Shown: positions 1 to 11,891, numbered from the stretch's first letter. The stretch is DNA of 64,000 bases from Anthoceros angustus (GCA_010909165.1 MU008170.1:1364001-1428000), one strand, 5' to 3'. Numbers and translations: made by a program. The notes: generated by a model from the letters alone, not told the origin.

Positions 1-300
1 GGTCGAGGCCTTCACACGAGTTCGTATGGATTGCATTCAGAGCAAGAACGGTGAGGCTAATCATGATGACTGTGTTTCTGTCATGTTGGGTCACAGTGGA
101 GTACCCAGGACGAGGAAAGCTTCAAGGTCAAGCTGGTTGCCCGATATGACAAAGAAGGCCACCCCTATTACGCCAGCGCAAGACTCTGGGACGACGGTGT
201 GATTGATCCCGCGGACACCCGGACTGTGCTGGGATTGTGCCTTTCAGCGTCTGGCCAACGCGCTCCTGCAGAGTCCAAGTACGGGGTGTTCCGGATGTGA
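1..300 (+). CDS. MCCB: 3-methylcrotonyl-CoA carboxylase beta subunit, 3' end (partial)
   Basis: This is the carboxyltransferase (beta) subunit of the mitochondrial biotin enzyme that carboxylates 3-methylcrotonyl-CoA in leucine breakdown. Only the last coding exon is visible, at 97..300 (67 codons plus stop), opening after a clear acceptor (tcacag). It reads WSTQDEESF, then YYASARLWDDGVIDPADTR and ends GVFRM. The SARLWDDGVIDPADTR block and the FRM end are hallmarks of MCC beta chains, and the MCC reading distinguishes it from propionyl-CoA carboxylase. Bases 1-96 look like intron and I could not place the preceding exon. The rest of the gene lies outside the window. Seen: exon and motifs. Known: family role. 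Inferred: mitochondrial location. Confidence 0.88.
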
Positions 301-1890
301 GTGCGAGCATCCATCCGGCCACACACATGCACATGCAGGCTCTCAGGTCCTGCAACTTCCACCTCGAGTCCTGATCAAAGATGGGCTGCTCTTGGAGTCG
401 AAGCAAAGCACAGCGTGTGTGCCGACAGTGGACTTGACTCACGAGAAGGTGGTCGGTAAAACCAGTTCCAGGTCTTGTGGTTCTAGAAGGGGCTGAGACG
501 AGTCGGCAAAGTCAGGCAGTCCATGCCTGCTGCATCCAGGAATCACAGGATGGAAATCGGAATCCAAATTCCAGGGTAGAGTAAGTGCAGCAAGAGAGAG
601 AGCATGGTGGACCGGGCCTAGAATCCGGATCCTACAGTCTCCCAGATGGGCCCTACAAACCTATTATGTATGTACTTGGTGTGCTGCAGCAAGGAGTGGC
701 GGAAACGCGAGGCACCCATGATCCATCCACGCAGCAGCCTGGAGTGGTATCCTGTGTCTGTCAACACTCTTGCTTTTCGTGAAACACACTGTGCGCAACC
801 GCCGGCTTCATTGATTTCTATATCTTGATGGGTTACCTTGGGAAGCATGCAGATCCACCGCTAATCCCGCATTTGGTGACGCCGGCACTGCCACATCTAC
901 TGCCGCAGTCTGTGTGTCGCCAACAACTGACCCAGACCCAGACCCAGAGCAGCTGGCATGGGACTGGGATGTCGCTCTTTAGTAACTGTGATGGCTGGCA
1001 CTGACAGGTGCTGTACAAGTACATGGTACGTGCTGGTAGCTGCCACGGGCGAGTGTGGTCTGTAGAAGCTCCCAAGTCGTCCACCTCGCAACAACAGTAG
1101 ATAGTCTAGCCCAGTCTCGGCCAGTCTAGCTGCAGCTGCCATGGGTTTGTCTCCGGTGGGTGAGTTTGATCTCAGAAATGAAGGGGGGTCGGCAGGGCAG
1201 TGTCCGACGCCGACCCCTCACCTCATAGTCAAGGTCCGTGCACCTTCTCCACTGTATTCAATTGTACATTGTACAGCAGTAACGCACCCTTGTTCGAAGT
1301 CAATCCTGGACGTTACAGTCCTTGTAGTTACATCAACCACATCCTCACGCAGTAGTCTAGTCGAGACACAGACGTGGGTAGCCACGTTTCTATCATTTGG
1401 TGAAGCCCTGCACTGCCCAGTTGCAACACCGTCACATGACCTGAATTCCAGCGCGGATATTGGGAATCTCTCCACTCCCATTGGCTGCTGCTGCTGCTGC
1501 TCCTCCTGCTGCCCGTTCAGTTCAGGAATGTTGTCCCCACAGCTGGAGGTTGAGAATTTGAACACCTGGTACATTAGGATGCGGAGTTTGGGTGTTGGAC
1601 CCACGACAATCAACAATCACCGCTCATGAGTGATGAGCACACTCCATTTGAACTTCTTCCTCCCGAAAGCAAAGGCTCGCACCCTTAATGTCGCACATGG
1701 GAAACCGCCGACACCGGCTGTCAAGCTGAACACTGTCGGCCAAGCGTGTCGCAACGCTTCTCACGTTCACCTACCGTGACCGGCTACCGCCGGTTGTGAG
1801 TCGTTTAGTCTTTTAGGTGTCCGTTAAGCGCTGACTGCCTTTGCGTAGTGGCACATAGAATTCATTTAAGCTAACCTGCAGGTGGCTGGA
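301..1890. other. intergenic: 3' flank of MCCB
   Basis: No gene recognised. The beginning is presumably the MCCB 3' UTR. Open frames here, such as one of 162 codons at 1141..1629, have no recognisable protein features, are matched by an equally long frame on the other strand, and contain a CTG-rich run near 1487-1512. Confidence 0.5.
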
Positions 1891-2383
1891 CGCCATTGGC
1901 TGGAGTGCAGGCGCCGCGGGAACGCATTAAATCGAGTCTTGACCAGTACGCGCTTTTGACTGCCCGGGAGTGTGTGCGCTATTTAGAGCCTTGGGCCGAA
2001 AGCATTTGGCAAGTAAGAGAGTGCGAAATCGCACACAAAACCTCGACGGGCCGGTTGTCTGTGTATGAGGAGAAAACACTGGTTGGTGATGTCTGGGAAG
2101 AGCAACAGGGGAGACTGAAGATTGTGCACCAGGATAGTAGAACTGTGGCATTGAAGGCGTTGTGGGATCGGTGACACTGGAGGGTTGTGGGATCGAGGAA
2201 ATTGTTTGTGAGGTTAAAGGTGTTGTGGGATCGAGGAAATTGTTTGTGCGACCGAGGAGGAGGAGGAAGAGGAGGAGGACGTCGTTAGTTTTGGTGGTGG
2301 TGGTGGTGGTTTGTGAAGTTGTTGGTTTGTTTTGCTTTGTTCTGCTTTGCGAGATCTGGAGCAGAGGAATTGATCGACAATCG
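1891..2383 (+). promoter_or_regulatory. 5' leader/promoter region of the U-box gene
   Basis: Sequence directly upstream of the PUB start codon. It holds a direct repeat of about 22 nt (the gttgtgggatcgaggaaatt element, near 2186 and again near 2225), a purine-rich GAGGAG tract (2253-2280) and a GGT run (2293-2311). The frame upstream of the chosen ATG stays open, but it encodes low-complexity basic and valine-rich residues unlike the family, so I treat it as untranslated leader. Confidence 0.4.
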
Positions 2384-3667
2384 ATGGCGCCTTCGATGCT
2401 GGAGGTGGTGGTGCCTTCCTTCTTCCGGTGCCCGATCTCGCTGGACCTGATGAAGGACCCGGTGAGCCTGTGCACGGGCATGACCTACGATCGAGCGAGC
2501 ATCGAGAAATGGCTGGACGACGGCAACGTCACATGCCCCGCCACAATGCAGGTGCTGGCCAATTCCGAGCTGGTCCCCAACCACACGCTCCGGCGGCTGA
2601 TCCAGGACTGGTGCGTCGCAAACCGCTCCAAGGGAGTGGAGAGGATCCCGACCCCGCGGCCTCCGGCCACGCCCGCCACGCTCCGCCCTTTGCTAGAAGA
2701 CGCGGCCTCGGGCCTCCCGGGGCCCAGACTGGAGGCCCTCAGGAAGCTCCGGCTCCTCTTCAAGGACTCGGACAAGAACAGGAGGTGCATCCTGGAAGCC
2801 GGCCTGGTGCCGCTCCTCACGTCCCTGCTGCCCCGGCTGGACCCGGCCGGGAAGCGGGACGTCGAAGCCTGCCAGGAGGTGCTAGGTCTGCTGGCTGCGA
2901 TCCCAGCTTCTTCCGTGAGCGATGCGCAGAGGCGGGCCATGGCGGGGGCCAAGCCTCTGTCCGTCGTGGCCTGGGTTTTGCATTTCGGCGGGCTGGAGGC
3001 CAGAGTGAACGCGGCAGCGGCGCTGGAGCATGTGCTTCAAGCGGACGCGCTGAAGCTGGCGGTGGGATCCACCGAGGGCGTGATGCGGGGCCTGGTGCGG
3101 CTGCTCCAGGAGGATCAGCTCTATGCTCGGGCTGTCAAGTCCAGCCTCCGATGCCTGCTTGCGGTTTGCACGGCGAAGGCGAATAGAGTGAAGGCGGTGG
3201 AGGCCGGGGCCGTGCCTGTGCTGGTGGAGCTTCTTTTGCAGTCCTCAGGGTCTGGGATCCGGGAGTCTGCTTTCCGGGCGGGGAATGCAGAGTGCGCGCT
3301 GGCGGTGCTAGAGCTGCTCTGCTCTTGCGCGGAAGGCCGGGCTGCTGTGAACGCGCACGCCATGGCCGTGCCCGCGCTCGTGACTTCCTTGCTGAGCGTG
3401 TCGGAGGCTGCTACCGAGTGTGCTGTGGGAGCTTTGTGGTCTGTCTGTCAGTTCTCGCCTGAGTACGTGAACAATAACGTGGTGGGGGATGCGTTGGAGC
3501 TGGCCGTGGAGGCGGGATTGTTCACCAAGCTCATTCTGCTCATGCAGGCGGATTTCAGCTCTGTGACTAAGACCAAGGCTGCTGCTCTTATGCGGTTGTT
3601 GGGTGAGATTTGGAGGAATTCTCCCTGCAGTGCGGATCATGGGCTCACTCACATCAGGCCCTATTGA
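2384..3667 (+). CDS. PUB: U-box/ARM-repeat E3 ubiquitin ligase (PUB21/22/23-like)
   Basis: Plant U-box E3 ubiquitin ligase of 427 residues in one exon, the usual size and structure of the PUB20-PUB24 class. The U-box sits at about residues 10-80 and shows FRCPISLDLMKDPVSL, then TYDRASIEKW, then CPATMQ and the P-N-HTLR-LI-W ending that binds the E2 enzyme. The remainder is alpha-helical, leucine- and alanine-rich armadillo repeats (about 110-415) that would bind substrate. I chose the ATG at 2384 (MAPSML) because it places the U-box close to the N terminus as in relatives; a longer open frame from 2162 adds non-conserved sequence. Members of this class act in immune and drought signalling in flowering plants; which process applies here cannot be read from the sequence. 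Confidence 0.9.
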   Translation: MAPSMLEVVVPSFFRCPISLDLMKDPVSLCTGMTYDRASIEKWLDDGNVTCPATMQVLANSELVPNHTLRRLIQDWCVANRSKGVERIPTPRPPATPATLRPLLEDAASGLPGPRLEALRKLRLLFKDSDKNRRCILEAGLVPLLTSLLPRLDPAGKRDVEACQEVLGLLAAIPASSVSDAQRRAMAGAKPLSVVAWVLHFGGLEARVNAAAALEHVLQADALKLAVGSTEGVMRGLVRLLQEDQLYARAVKSSLRCLLAVCTAKANRVKAVEAGAVPVLVELLLQSSGSGIRESAFRAGNAECALAVLELLCSCAEGRAAVNAHAMAVPALVTSLLSVSEAATECAVGALWSVCQFSPEYVNNNVVGDALELAVEAGLFTKLILLMQADFSSVTKTKAAALMRLLGEIWRNSPCSADHGLTHIRPY

Positions 3668-5110
3668 CATTGCCATGGCCTCGGCTGCAGGTGGTAGAAA
3701 ATGGGGCAGCTGGGAGTTGGGTGAGAGCTCCAATTCCTTGAGCCCAGTCAGTGGGAATGCAGGGATTGATATAGGGAGAAACCGGGAGGTGGGGATGTCG
3801 TTACACACGCCTCCTTTGCATGCCTTTCGCACTCAGATGCTGATGCCCGGAGTAGGCATGTACGTGGTGGGCAATGTTTGGCACATACCATTTTCGTCTG
3901 CCAGGCCCCGGGGATCTCATGTATATGGATAGAGAGTCCCCTGAGTCCTATGAGAGGAGTTGACAGTGAAGTGAACTTATCACCATAGCGGCGTAGCAGC
4001 AGCAGGTCACTCTAGATCCCTTCTTTTTCCTTCCCTTTCCTCTACTAGGATCATCAGATTCATTTTTGTTAGGCTACGGAATCTGATCTCCTCAGGTGAC
4101 TCTGTATATATTGTATGCCCGTCACTCCAATTTTTTTCTCCTCATGCTGGAGAGGACACATTGTCCACATTTTCACACCAGTTTCCGTTCAGGTTTTCTT
4201 CCTTCCCTCCAGGCTCTGCTGGGTTTCGTTTGCTTGCCATTCTGTGGGTGCCTGGGGACGTGTGCAACTCAGCGCTCTGGGATGAGCAGTGTCTCTCCGA
4301 AACTCTCGTGGGTAGCGCAGCAGGCACAAGAGAGATCGAGATGCTTCATGTAACAGAGCTGAAAGGCCGCCCGAGGTGGGCCACCAGGCCACCGCCTCGA
4401 AGTCTGCCTTTGTGTACAGTACACCGTGTGTTGGTCAAGTCAAACTGACACCCACCATTCTCTATTCCTTGCTGAGCTGCTGAGCAGAGAAATCTCTGTT
4501 GTCGTGGTTATAACAGATGGACAAAGGCGTATGACGCTTTGTCATTTTTGGTGACCCTTCGGTCGCCAGAATTGTGTGAAAGGCGGACGATACACGGAAG
4601 CGGCTCCCCTGCAGGCAACGTCACCTGTCTTCTCGGCTTACACCACACAGTTTCCAACGCACGACCGACATTGGCAGGATTGCAAGATACCCTGCCCACC
4701 CCTTGCCCAGTCCAGGTTTGACTAGCCGCTGCTGCTGTTGCTGCGGATATACATACTGCTGCATCCACAAAATTGTACACCGGAACCACACCACGTGTCT
4801 TGACGGGAGGCACCCAGGTTGCTTCTTGTCCCACCACCCAACCGGCTGCTTTTACAGACTCTTCACCCATATGGCAGCCTCTGATTGTGCCATGGAGGAA
4901 ACTGTGTTTTTCAGTCGTGAGTCGATTTGTGAACAAATTGCATATTAGGTGAACAGGTCAGGAGAAATCCTAGCGGTGAGTTACAGCGTGTGTTTCTAGA
5001 TCAGGCGTGGATATTATGAGATGCAGCAAGAGATATTGTCACATCAATTGTAACTTTCAGCACTATCAATCACAGCCCCTGGAAAGCTTTATACAAGCTT
5101 TCTTTGTTCT
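3668..5110. other. intergenic: PUB 3' flank
   Basis: No gene recognised. The first part should be the PUB 3' UTR. Open frames on both strands (for example 4508..4936 on the minus strand) are short and show no domain or splice pattern. A short GCTGCTGCTGTTGCTGC stretch lies near 4727-4743. Confidence 0.5.
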
Positions 5111-5296
5111 GAAGGTGTTTCATGATTTTTTGGGACTTTAAATTGTTCTCTAGAAAGAGCTTGTAAGCTAGCAATAGAATCCACTATACAGAGAAGAATC
5201 ATTTGAAGGTGTTTCATGATTTTTTGGGACTTTAAATTGTTCTCTAGGAAGAGCTTATAAGCTAGCAAAAAAATCCACTATACAGAGAAGAATCAT
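5111..5296. repeat. tandem duplication, 2 x about 92 bp (period 94)
   Basis: Two near-identical copies start at 5111 and 5205, both opening gaaggtgtttcatgattttt and closing agagaagaatcat. They differ at only a few bases, such as agaaagagcttg versus aggaagagctta. The unit is AT-rich and non-coding in appearance. Confidence 0.9.
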
Positions 5297-6658
5297 CTCT
5301 AGTCTTGGCTACTATGCCCTCTGCATCTTGAACCTTCTCTTTGTCTTTAACCTTGTCGACCACATCTTCTAGAACTTGAACCTCCTCTTCATCTCCGGAC
5401 TTGTCTACCACAACTCTTGGCGCTTCAACTTTCTCTTCATCTCCAACCATATATGCTATAATAGTGCATGATTCTTCAATAAAAATCGCAATAACATTAA
5501 GTGGATGATGTTGCAATACATGTACTCCATGAAACACTCCACGATAACGTTTCATGACATCTTGATTGTAAAAGACATATTGCTGTGCAAGAGATGGAAC
5601 AACATTGCTAGGAGGAAATTATGGAGGTGAATGTGGCTCGAATACCACGAGATTATCCATGGCCTTTGATCTCACATCATCTTATAACAAAAAATATCAA
5701 GGAAGTGGACCAAGAACATCTCTCCACCTAGTAAAGGAACAATTAATCATCAAAGAAATTTATAAAATGCATATATATTCATGCGGGGAGATCATCAAAT
5801 CTCTATACATTGAATTAGGTAACTTCTTTGATTAATTTTAAAGAATAAAAATCTTTCTTTAATAAATAGATTGTATATTTATATTGCACTTAATGTAGAG
5901 ATCCCGAAGGACCTTAAGTCATAAAAGGGATACGTATATCAAGAATCCCAAGAGACCAAGGAACCTAATGAAATACAATATACAGCTTCTATGGAAAACT
6001 TACATAACGCATGCAACAAAGAACTTACATCCAAGAACCAAAAACAAAGAAAATTATATTAAAAGTCTGGCATGATAGCCTGTGAAACAATTATCACGAG
6101 CGCCTTTGGATCCAAGCACTTCACTATACTCAAGTGAACCATGTAACACACCGTAGCCCTATCAAAATTAAAAAAAAGTTCCCTGCTAAGCACATTCTGT
6201 ACCCTATTAGACGTATCGTAACTTATCGCCTTGTTTGTTACTAATTTAGGTAGTAATATACAAAACAAGTGCCACCATGGCTCTGCAGGTCATTATTCTG
6301 TCGGTTCAGGCTTGTTGGCCGGCGTCTCTCATCGACCTGCAGTCCGACAAGTAGTCAGACGGGTACGACGTCTGCGTGCACCCTTCGGCCGTGACGCACC
6401 TTCCACATCGACATATGTCCGCAACCGAATGTCGAGGCTCCCAGGGGGTAGACTTCAGGGGATGAAAAAAGGCACCAGCCCAAACTAGTCCATGAGGCAG
6501 GCTTCACCATGGGAACCGCGTCAGAGCACTTGATGGTTCGGAATTCAGAAGCAAGCCTCAATGACAAATATCAATTACGGGTCCCATCGTTGCGGACGGA
6601 GCTACAAATCAAAAAGCCCCAGCTCCTACTGTGAACAATCTCAGATCCGGCTCAAATC
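5297..6658. other. AT-rich repeat-like stretch and prohibitin 3' flank
   Basis: AT-rich sequence, unlike the GC-balanced genes on each side. It contains an acidic minus-strand frame (5262..5555, rich in Glu, Val, Asp and Lys) and short frames at 5605..5835 (+) and 6059..6268 (-). None shows a domain I recognise. They could be eroded transposon coding sequence, but I see no reverse transcriptase, integrase or transposase motif and no terminal repeats. The last few hundred bases (about 6230-6658) are probably the prohibitin 3' UTR. Confidence 0.35.
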
Positions 6659-8245
6659 TCAGGCGCTGTTTCCCATATTGGGATTGATACCCAACAGCAT
6701 GTTGTTCCCAGAGGGCAAGTATACGACATTGCGACTCTTTGCCAAAGTTGCAGCGATTTCCCTAGAAGCTTCGATCCGTCTCAGTTCAATCAGGCCAGTA
6801 CCTGCATTTGCAGTAGCTTCGGAGATCTGTGATAAAAAAGTCAAGGACCTCCAACGGTGTTACGAATAAGGTCCTAGAGAGACACGAGTCACAACGCAAT
6901 GATCAATGCAAAGAATCTTTCGGATACGAGCTTGGCGGCTTCACTCTCTCCCTCAGCGCGAATGATAGCTGCTCTTCTTTCCTGTTCAGCCTTTGCCACC
7001 ACGAATTTTGACCTTTCCGCCTCCTGTTGAGCTGTGGAAAGCCAAGGTCTTATCAGCCAACAGGGGCCATCCACAACTCGATGTAGATAGACAAGCATTT
7101 GTCCAAGAACAACTACCAGGAAGATACAGAAGCACCAATAGCGACAAAAGATATCAACAGTTTGCGCTGGCCACAAACACATGACACATCTGTACAGACT
7201 TACCAACTTGCTTTGCCTCCACAGCTCTTGAAAACTCCGCTCCATATGAAAGGTGAGTCTGTGTGAAGCGCAAGGTGAGGTCACCATATTGCTGTACTGC
7301 AATTTGGAGCTTTCACTCGAACAAACATACAACACATGGTGGCCTACACCACAGCACATCATGAATCGTGGCGACTTTGTCTGCTTACAATGGCCACGTC
7401 ATCCAATAGGAGGTTGAAGTCCTTGGCTCTTTTGATTAGGCTCTCCCGCACAAGAGCAGACACCTGAGGAGGTAGCACTCTCAGAATCTCATAACAGAAA
7501 AACATCAAGGTGGTGATCCTCACATTCCAAGCATTACTACTTACAAATGGTCTTTCTGTGAGAAGCTGATCAGCATTGAATTGGGCCTGCCACACCAAAA
7601 TTAACCTAATCAGAGAAGCTCAGCACTGACACAGACACCGAGCATGTAGATGCGTGACTCACCACCACCGCTTTGAGCACCTCATTTCCAATAGAGGGCA
7701 ACACTCGCTCATCGTAATCTGTACCTAACGTCTTGAAAATGCCTGGCAGCTCATCAGAATCGGGTCTGGACAGAACTCTCAACGTCAAGTTGACCATCTG
7801 CAAATCTATGGATTTTAACAAACCCTGAGTTAGGTCTAACCTCCAGACGAGGGGCCAAAACAAAATGCTCCATGCACCATAAGAGGCACACCTTTGGTTC
7901 CAGTCACAGAAGTGATAGATCGGGGACGAGTTCGTATATCAAAAATGTAAGGCTTCTGCAGCCAGGGAATGAGAATATGAGTGCCCTCTCCTGCGGTCTC
8001 ATCCAACACTCCACGAAACCTGTCGAACAGCACCGCTCGGTGGCCTCCATCGACTGCACAAAATCAAAGGATTTCAGCACCACATCCCCGAAACGCAATG
8101 ACCTAACTCCGCAATGTCAAAAACTGGAAACCAGGAAGTGAAAACCTGTATACAAAGCAGAATTGACAACCGTGCCGCCTACTCCAAGCGCAATAGCCAG
8201 CCGCGCCAGGGACTGCAGGGCCGATGACGCCCTCGGAGCGCTCAT
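6659..8245 (-). CDS. PHB: prohibitin, type I (PHB1 family; Arabidopsis PHB3/PHB4-like)
   Basis: Inner-membrane prohibitin that forms ring complexes with type II prohibitin in mitochondria. I built eight exons (minus strand): 8146-8245, 7892-8053, 7663-7805, 7545-7586, 7389-7463, 7204-7258, 6928-7031 and 6659-6826. All junctions are GT..AG and keep frame, giving 282 residues, the normal length. An N-terminal hydrophobic segment (about residues 12-30) precedes the SPFH/PHB domain: [17 protein letters not shown], then [29 protein letters not shown] and [14 protein letters not shown]. The C-terminal coiled-coil helix has [11 protein letters not shown] and [10 protein letters not shown]. The start ATG at 8245 follows from the hydrophobic N terminus. 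It lies head-to-head with the small gene at 8565. Nothing essential is missing. Confidence 0.95.
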
Positions 8246-8564
8246 ATCGGTGGCCTGGAGCACCGCTAAGCAGCAGTAGCAAGGAGAAAGCGCATCCAAC
8301 GCCAACGCAATCGCGATCGCACTCGCAATGCAACCCTAACCTAACATAACCAGAACCAGAAGTCACTCGATTCACTGTACAATTGCGTTACGTCTCGTCT
8401 GCCTGTATGCTTACTTGTCACCAGCAGGAGTGCGGGACCCGCCACATTACGCGGCTGGCTGTGCGGGGCGCGCGTGTTATACTCTACTGGTTCGCCTTGT
8501 TGCTTCTTCTTCTTGTTCCTTGGCCGATTTCATCTGCTTCGATGCAGGCTCCGACCCATCAAGC
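8246..8564. promoter_or_regulatory. shared 320-bp divergent promoter region
   Basis: The prohibitin start (minus strand) and the start of the small membrane-protein gene (plus strand) are 319 bp apart, so both promoters must lie here or overlap. It contains an aaccctaacctaac stretch near 8331-8344, similar to the telo-box of plant housekeeping promoters. I see no convincing TATA box. Confidence 0.45.
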
Positions 8565-8988
8565 ATGTCGACCGGTACCAGCAAAGATCTTGGTGGCCCC
8601 AGTAGCTCCCCAGGCCGTACCAGCGCCCGATTTGCCTTGGTCTCGACTCTGGGAGTGATCGGTGAGAAAAAGAGGGCCCCTGCGAGCTTTGATTTCCAAC
8701 ACTTCCGATTTTGGCTCAGTGTGATTGAATCTAGACTGATTCCTTCTTTCCTGTACAGGTGTGACCTGGTTTTTGTGCACACACGAGCCGTTCGCCTCCA
8801 AGATGGAGCCGCTCACCTCGATGCTGTCTCAGATGACGAGAGGATCGAAAGTGCCCACAGTTCCCCGCACCGCCGAGCCGTACGAGGGTCCTACCCACAA
8901 AGTTTCTCCCAGAGCAGACTCGCCGCACACGGGGGTTGTGGGTGGGGATGTGGAAGGCAGGAAGATTCGGTCGACGTCGCTGGAATGA
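8565..8988 (+). CDS. small single-pass membrane protein, unknown function
   Basis: Two exons, 8565-8661 and 8759-8988, joined G|GT at a GTGAGA donor and a ctgtacag acceptor, give 108 residues. A Ser/Gly/Pro-rich N terminus (1-20) is followed by one hydrophobic helix (about 22-40: RFALVSTLGVIGVTWFLC) and a polar, proline-rich tail ending RSTSLE. I do not recognise a family. The splice sites, the preserved frame and the hydrophobic helix formed exactly across the junction support a real gene. An upstream in-frame region (from 8415) could extend it, but the ATG at 8565 gives the cleaner start. Possibly an organelle or ER membrane micro-protein, judged only from its shape and its divergent pairing with prohibitin. 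Confidence 0.55.
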
Positions 8989-8993
8989 TTTTG

Positions 8994-9121
8994 TCGAGCT
9001 TTTACAGCTCGGCATACATGCATGTTAGCTATGGCAGGTACATCAATGATCCCAGTATCGAGCTTTTGCAGCTCGGCATACATGCATGTTAGCTGAGGCA
9101 GGTACATCAATGATCCCAGTA
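8994..9121. repeat. tandem duplication, 2 x 64 bp
   Basis: Copies at 8994-9057 and 9058-9121, each running from tcgagctttt to gatcccagta, with two or three substitutions. They sit just past the stop codon of the small gene, so they are likely in its 3' UTR. Confidence 0.9.
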
Positions 9122-10034
9122 CATGTGCAGGTTCAGTTTTGCAGACTGCAGTTGCGATTAACCTGAGGATCACCTGAACCGCATCCCAGTTCTAAATGCA
9201 GCACCGATTGTAAAGATATCACAAGAGTCGCAGTTGTACAGCAGGCAGGTGCTGCGTGCCGGATAATTGGCTTCCAACGTTTTTCTCCACTATTGCTTCG
9301 TAGTTCATTCGCATCAGATGCTCAGAGCACGATTGCCAAGTTTGCGGTATTGTGAAGCTGGACTGCATTTTGATCGGAGATCCGAGGCCGCTCTCTTCAG
9401 CTGCCTACTTTTTGTATGTCGACGGTCTTTCTCGCATCCGACAGTAGAGCCTGTGCATGCCGAGCTTTCAGGTCAGGCTGGACTGTAGGGAGTCCTTTTA
9501 AGTGAAGTAGTGTACATGTCAATTGTGTAGTTGGTCAGCACATTTGGCTGCATGCTTTACATAATGTGTCTTCCATCTGTACATGGTGTCTTCTGCTTGT
9601 AAGGTTTTCTTACTGGTGATGTCTGCTGATACTTGCGAACACCAGCAGCAATGAAGCAACAGTTCTTTACCCTTCGGCAATTCATGACCCTTGCCAATCT
9701 CTACATTCTGAAACTCATGAAATGCAGAGCCTGTAAGTCTTGTAGGACGTACTGACTTTGTTGGTTCAAATATCAGACCCTATCGTGTCCGAATGCCTGC
9801 AATGGTTTGGGCATGCCTGCTGATTGAGCTTCAGTTGCCGTTCTTCCAGCTTTTTCAGGACACGGTCTGCTGGCATGAAGAGTTGTCAAAGGAAGGGATG
9901 GCCGTGGGTGTCAACTGACAGTGCTGGAGAACTTTTGGCAAATTCTGGACTCTTGAGATTTCAACGGAAGATGCATATATATATGTATATATATTTCTAG
10001 ATGTCTGGAAAAAGCTAGCTTTGGGCAACTGTTT

Positions 10035-10197
10035 GCAGATGAACCCGATTGTGTCACATGGATAGGTAGTTACGATGTCATCTGGGGCCAGCTGGGGCAG
10101 ATGAGGCCGAATGTGTCACATGGACGGGTAGTTACGTGTGTCATCTGGCCAGCCGGTGCAGATGTGCCCGAGAGTGTCACATGGATGGGTAGTTACA
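10035..10197. repeat. three tandem copies of a 61-62 bp unit
   Basis: Units start at 10035, 10097 and 10158, each gcagatg followed by a cccga or ggccga core and then gtgtcacatgga-gggtagttac. The copies have diverged by several substitutions and small indels, so this is older than the other duplications in the window. Confidence 0.85.
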
Positions 10198-11644
10198 TTG
10201 TTAGGAGCACTTGGATCATGGATGCCAGAGCTGCAGCCCTCCTGAATTGTATGCCAACATGCGAGTCCACAGCTCTCGTGACATAAGCTTTCCCACGGTT
10301 GCATCAACTGGAATCCTGGATATCATTTCAAATATTAGCAGCGATGAGGCTGGATGTATGGCCATGGGGTTGCTGCAGGAACTTTCATAGCTGTGAGTCC
10401 TTATCCTAAAGCGTGGTGGACCCCGACTGGGATGCAAGGCTTCAGATGAGTCTTGGCAACGGCTGCCCTGCATCTGGCCATGCCAATGTTCCCACTGGTG
10501 ACGGGTCTAACGGACATGATAAGCTTGCAAGCACAAAGGTGGTGCTCTCGGGCATGCCATGGAGAGCGGCAGTGTTTGTGGTTGCTTGTGTTGCACAGTA
10601 CTAATAAAAGCGGGGGGAGCACTGCAGTTGCGTCTCATATTCCGATAGCGTGTCCGGCCGTCAGGTTTTTCCATCAGAGGAGGTTCTGGAACACGCCAGC
10701 AAATGCATGAGAAGATGACAGAAAAAACAACCCTGGCCCAAAGCCGCTCTGGCGTCTGACATCATCTGTTGCGTTGCGGACAAGAGAACAGCAAAGAGCA
10801 AACTCTTGAATTCGTCACCACAGACGCAGACAACCTTGGGTGAACGTTCTCCTGGCATACATACTTGGTTACATAACATTCAAGGACGATGCAACAGAGA
10901 TATGGCTGGATGCCTGTGATTGCCTTCAGGAATTGCATGCGCAGTGCCCACAAGGCCAAACCTTTACAGCCCAGACTGCATGTGACAAACAGAAGAGGAC
11001 AGACGCCACAGCCCACATCATCTCATTACACACGGAGAAGAATGAGATAATGGTAGTGGAGGATAATAACATGGCACCATGGCACGGTACTATGGTCTAC
11101 ATACCTACATATCTACATACAAGAAGCAAAGAATGCACCGACGGAGTGCCTATGAATGCAACGGGGTACAAGAGTACAGTGATGAAATCATTCTGTTGGG
11201 CTACTGCCATACATGCAGCTGCATAACAGGTGCTCCGCTCCGCTGCCTCCCTCTCGTCCGCAGGCAAAAGGCGTTCAGGAAAAGCAGCAAGCAAGGAAAG
11301 CGTGGACAACAAAACCTGCTTGCTTGCTTGCATTGCACACTAGCTTGAATTGATACAATAGAGGAAGAAAAGGAAGGGGTGGAAACTTGTTCTAACTAGG
11401 CAGCGGTTATTGAAATCCCTGGCCGTATTTCAGGTACAACAAGATCATACTCTACAATGCTAGCTAGGATGATGGAGCAAGCACAACTGTACTACCAGCA
11501 TACTGTACTGGCCTGCTTCCACCAGGACTGAGGCCTCGGTACATACAAGTAGCAAGACATCCTTCCTCCCCCAAACACCAGCTGTAATAGTGGTAGTATT
11601 ATGTACAGCCAGCCTTGACGTAGTGCAGAATCAGCTTGAAGACG

Positions 11645-11676
11645 GAAGAAGAAGAAGAAGAAGAAGAAGAAGAAGC
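11645..11676. repeat. (GAA)n microsatellite
   Basis: About ten uninterrupted GAA units in the presumed 3' flank of the aquaporin gene. Confidence 0.9.
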
Positions 11677-11891
11677 AACATTCAAGATCGTAATAATGTG
11701 AAAACACATGCATGCTAAGGAAAGCTTGTGGCGACGAGCTCGGGCGATCTAGGCCTGGCTGGAGCAGCTGGTGGTGATCAATGTGGACTCAGTTGAGATC
11801 GATGTGGAGAAGTGAAGTTACGCTCACAACAACTGAAAGCTCGACATGAGAAGAGCTCGAGTCACACACACTCGCCGGGCGCTGCCGCCCC

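Larger units (their letters stand above)
9122..11891. other. intergenic: no gene recognised
   Basis: No supported gene. It holds an AT dinucleotide run (atatatatatgtatatatat, near 9972), a three-copy repeat (separate entry) and a GAA microsatellite (separate entry). The longest open frame (10840..11226, +) has no recognisable feature. The right end (from about 11500) is probably the aquaporin 3' UTR. Confidence 0.5.

Noticed and set aside
1141-1629. 162-codon open frame upstream of the U-box gene as a separate gene
   Set aside because: No recognisable motif, low-complexity cysteine run from CTG repeats, and a similar frame on the opposite strand.
2162-2383. 74-residue N-terminal extension of the U-box protein
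   Set aside because: It does not begin with a better ATG, encodes Arg and Val runs from simple repeats, and relatives start just before the U-box.
5262-5555. Acidic minus-strand frame as a retrotransposon polyprotein piece
   Set aside because: No reverse transcriptase, integrase, protease or gag motif and no flanking terminal repeats; left as unassigned AT-rich sequence.
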